From Berkiella_A sp964633725 (GTDB taxonomy: Bacteria > Pseudomonadota > Gammaproteobacteria > Berkiellales > Berkiellaceae): 64,000 bases of DNA. Below are positions 62,505 to 64,000 of this stretch, in pieces. Numbering within the stretch: position 1 is the first letter of the stretch; every line of letters starts with the position of its first letter. Position numbers and translations under genes: made by a program. The DNA lies in the NCBI GenBank assembly GCA_964633725.1, contig CAZWHY010000010.1:1-64000 (forward strand), given 5' to 3'. The notes under the pieces were generated by a model, which saw nothing but the letters and a program-made list of their open reading frames with translations, was not told where the DNA came from and made no database searches.

Positions 62505-63539
62505 ATGGATATAACAGAATTACTAACTTTTAGCGTTCAAAATAATGCATCTGACTTACATTTATCAGCTGGTATGCCTCCGATGATTCGTGTAGATGGT
62601 GAGATGCGCCGCATTAATGTGCCACCCTTAGATCATAAAGCTGTGCATGCACTAATATATGACATTATGAACGATAAGCAGCGCAAAGACTACGAAGAGT
62701 TCTTAGAAACAGATTTTTCGTTTGAAATTCCATCATTAGCGCGTTTTAGGGTAAATGTTTTTAATCAACATCGTGGTGCAGGCGCTGTTTTTAGAACCAT
62801 TCCTTCTAAAGTATTGACGATGGATGATTTGGGTTTGCCTAAGATATTTGCGGATATTGCTCAGTATCCAAGAGGCATTGTTTTGGTCACGGGGCCAACC
62901 GGCTCAGGTAAAAGTACCACACTAGCCGCAATGATTAATTATATTAATCAAAATAGAAATGATCATATTTTAACGATTGAAGATCCAATAGAATTTGTGC
63001 ACGAGGGCATAAAATGTTTAATCAATCAAAGAGAAGTGCATGCTCACACTTTAGGGTTTAGTGAAGCGCTACGTTCCGCTTTACGTGAAGATCCAGATGT
63101 GATTTTAGTGGGCGAAATGCGAGATTTAGAAACCATACGTTTAGCACTCACAGCAGCAGAAACAGGGCACTTAGTTTTTGGTACCTTACATACCACATCG
63201 GCAGCTAAAACCATTGATAGGATTGTTGATGTATTTCCAGGGCAAGAGAAGGAGATGGTTCGGTCTATGTTATCAGAGTCACTTCGCGCAGTAATCTCTC
63301 AAACTTTATTAAAGAAAAAAGGAGGTGGTCGAGTAGCAGCCCATGAGATTATGGTTTGTAACCCTGCGATTCGAAACCTTATTCGTGAGAATAAAGTGGC
63401 TCAAATGTACTCCGCGATTCAAACAGGTCAGGGTATTGGCATGCAAACATTAGATCAAGCATTAAAAACATTGGTAGAGCAAGGCGCGATTAGCACAATA
63501 GAGGCGAAAGGAAAAGCCTTGAATAAAACAATGTTTTAG
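62505..63539 (+). CDS. pilT: Type IV pilus retraction ATPase PilT
   Basis: This 344-residue ATPase has Walker A GPTGSGKSTTLA, the Asp box EDPIEFVHEG, Walker B DPDVILVGEMRD, and the His box with TAAETGHLVFGTLHT. It powers pilus retraction, twitching and DNA uptake. It is divergent from yggS, as in many gammaproteobacteria. Confidence 0.96.
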   Translation: MDITELLTFSVQNNASDLHLSAGMPPMIRVDGEMRRINVPPLDHKAVHALIYDIMNDKQRKDYEEFLETDFSFEIPSLARFRVNVFNQHRGAGAVFRTIPSKVLTMDDLGLPKIFADIAQYPRGIVLVTGPTGSGKSTTLAAMINYINQNRNDHILTIEDPIEFVHEGIKCLINQREVHAHTLGFSEALRSALREDPDVILVGEMRDLETIRLALTAAETGHLVFGTLHTTSAAKTIDRIVDVFPGQEKEMVRSMLSESLRAVISQTLLKKKGGGRVAAHEIMVCNPAIRNLIRENKVAQMYSAIQTGQGIGMQTLDQALKTLVEQGAISTIEAKGKALNKTMF

Positions 63540-63602
63540 TAAATTTTGCCTATACAAGCGCCTTTGGTATAATTGCTGAGTAAGCAGTATACTGGAGGCA
63601 TT

Positions 63603-63905
63603 ATGAGTAAGAGAGATGATTTGATTTCTGTTAAAGAATTAAAAACCAGATTAGAGCAAAAAGAAAAACTCAATCTATTAGACGTTCGAACCAAAGAAGA
63701 GCGAGAAGAAAGGCATATAGGGGGACTTTGGATTCCTCTGGATGAGCTACCAGACCGTTATAATGAATTGCCTCAGGGGCCAGAGATTATTGTTTATTGC
63801 CGTTCTGGTCGGCGTAGTCAAACTGCTGTGGAGATGTTGCGAGAATTAGGTTTTCCAGAATCTAAAAATCTTGTGGGTGGCATTTGGGCTTGGTTTGGCG
63901 AGTAA
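63603..63905 (+). CDS. Rhodanese-domain protein
   Basis: This 100-residue single rhodanese domain has LLDVRTKEEREERHIGG and the active-site loop YCRSGRRSQTA. Cys in YCRSG accepts a persulfide. The ATG at 63603 has GGAGG seven bases upstream. An earlier in-frame ATG at 63573 lacks this. It is 64 bases after pilT. Confidence 0.9.
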   Translation: MSKRDDLISVKELKTRLEQKEKLNLLDVRTKEEREERHIGGLWIPLDELPDRYNELPQGPEIIVYCRSGRRSQTAVEMLRELGFPESKNLVGGIWAWFGE

Positions 63906-63907
63906 TT

Positions 63908-64000
63908 CTAAGTTATTAATTTACCTTGCATAATCACATTTGTGATTTTGCCAGGTAGTTCCCAGCCGCTAAATGGCGAGTTTTTACCAGAGCTTAGCAT
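63908..64000 (-). CDS. Dihydroorotase, C-terminal end (partial)
   Basis: The last 30 residues are visible, including SGKNSPFSGWELPGKI, which matches the end of dihydroorotases (pyrimidine synthesis). The rest of the gene lies past the window's end. Confidence 0.75.
   Translation of the reverse strand: MLSSGKNSPFSGWELPGKITNVIMQGKLIT

Overview
The window looks like chromosome of an AT-rich gammaproteobacterium, most like the Legionellales/Coxiellales side of the class. The reasons are conserved gammaproteobacterial gene orders (hinT-tatABC; priA-ftsN-hslV-hslU-ubiE-ubiJ-ubiB; yggS-proC-yggT-rdgB-hemW; divergent bioA/bioD) mixed with ankyrin, long coiled-coil and other proteins typical of host-associated bacteria. 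No species can be named from sequence alone. No rRNA, CRISPR array, prophage or transposase was seen. One tRNA is present, tRNA-Phe(GAA).

Layout. 1-2.2 kb: a truncated nucleotidyltransferase of the CCA/poly(A) polymerase type, a higBA-like toxin-antitoxin pair with palindromes upstream, and a small ABM-fold protein. 2.2-6 kb: tatC, tatB, tatA and hinT on the minus strand, then a 727-residue coiled-coil protein. 6.2-8.8 kb: a lone 853-residue candidate effector with internal repeats. 8.9-16.6 kb: a compact operon for ubiquinone synthesis, HslVU protease, an FtsN-like protein and PriA. 16.7-20.7 kb: a GlpQ-type phosphodiesterase, a membrane protein, bioA and bioD. 20.9-32 kb: a small membrane protein with PCNA-binding-like tail motifs, then a complete PQQ locus. 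That locus has pqqC-pqqD-pqqE, a two-gene ABC transporter and pqqB on the plus strand. Facing them are a PQQ-dependent dehydrogenase and a 24-codon pqqA, followed by an FKBP-like protein and an M13 peptidase. 32-36.5 kb: an RND efflux pump. 36.7-41.7 kb: an M48-like pseudo-peptidase, an unknown protein, Hsp15, NudE and CysQ. 42-49 kb: accessory genes, namely an ankyrin protein, a DUF155 remnant, two paralogous caspase-like proteins, hipBA and a GNAT-like protein. 49-64 kb: tRNA-Phe, yggX, mutY, asmA, trmB, an SLC13 permease, ycxB-like, hemW, rdgB, yggT, proC, yggS, pilT, a rhodanese protein and the end of a dihydroorotase.

The strongest large-scale pattern is that four blocks of accessory genes each sit between two direct copies of the end of a neighbouring core or regulatory locus. 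The 853-residue gene lies between two copies of the ubiB 3' end. The PQQ/FKBP/M13 block lies between two copies of the 3' end of the RND permease gene. A 130-codon orphan lies between two copies of the rdgB 5' end and leader. The caspase-like pair lies between two copies of the hipBA operator region. In every case one copy is intact and joined to the functional gene, and the other is a decayed remnant. This suggests a recurrent way of gaining cargo without transposases, for example single-crossover integration of circles carrying a gene end plus cargo, or site-specific integration at gene ends.

The PQQ block appears to be a self-contained periplasmic oxidation module. It has the precursor peptide (pqqA), the enzymes pqqB, C, D and E, a probable transporter and a client dehydrogenase, all within about 7 kb.
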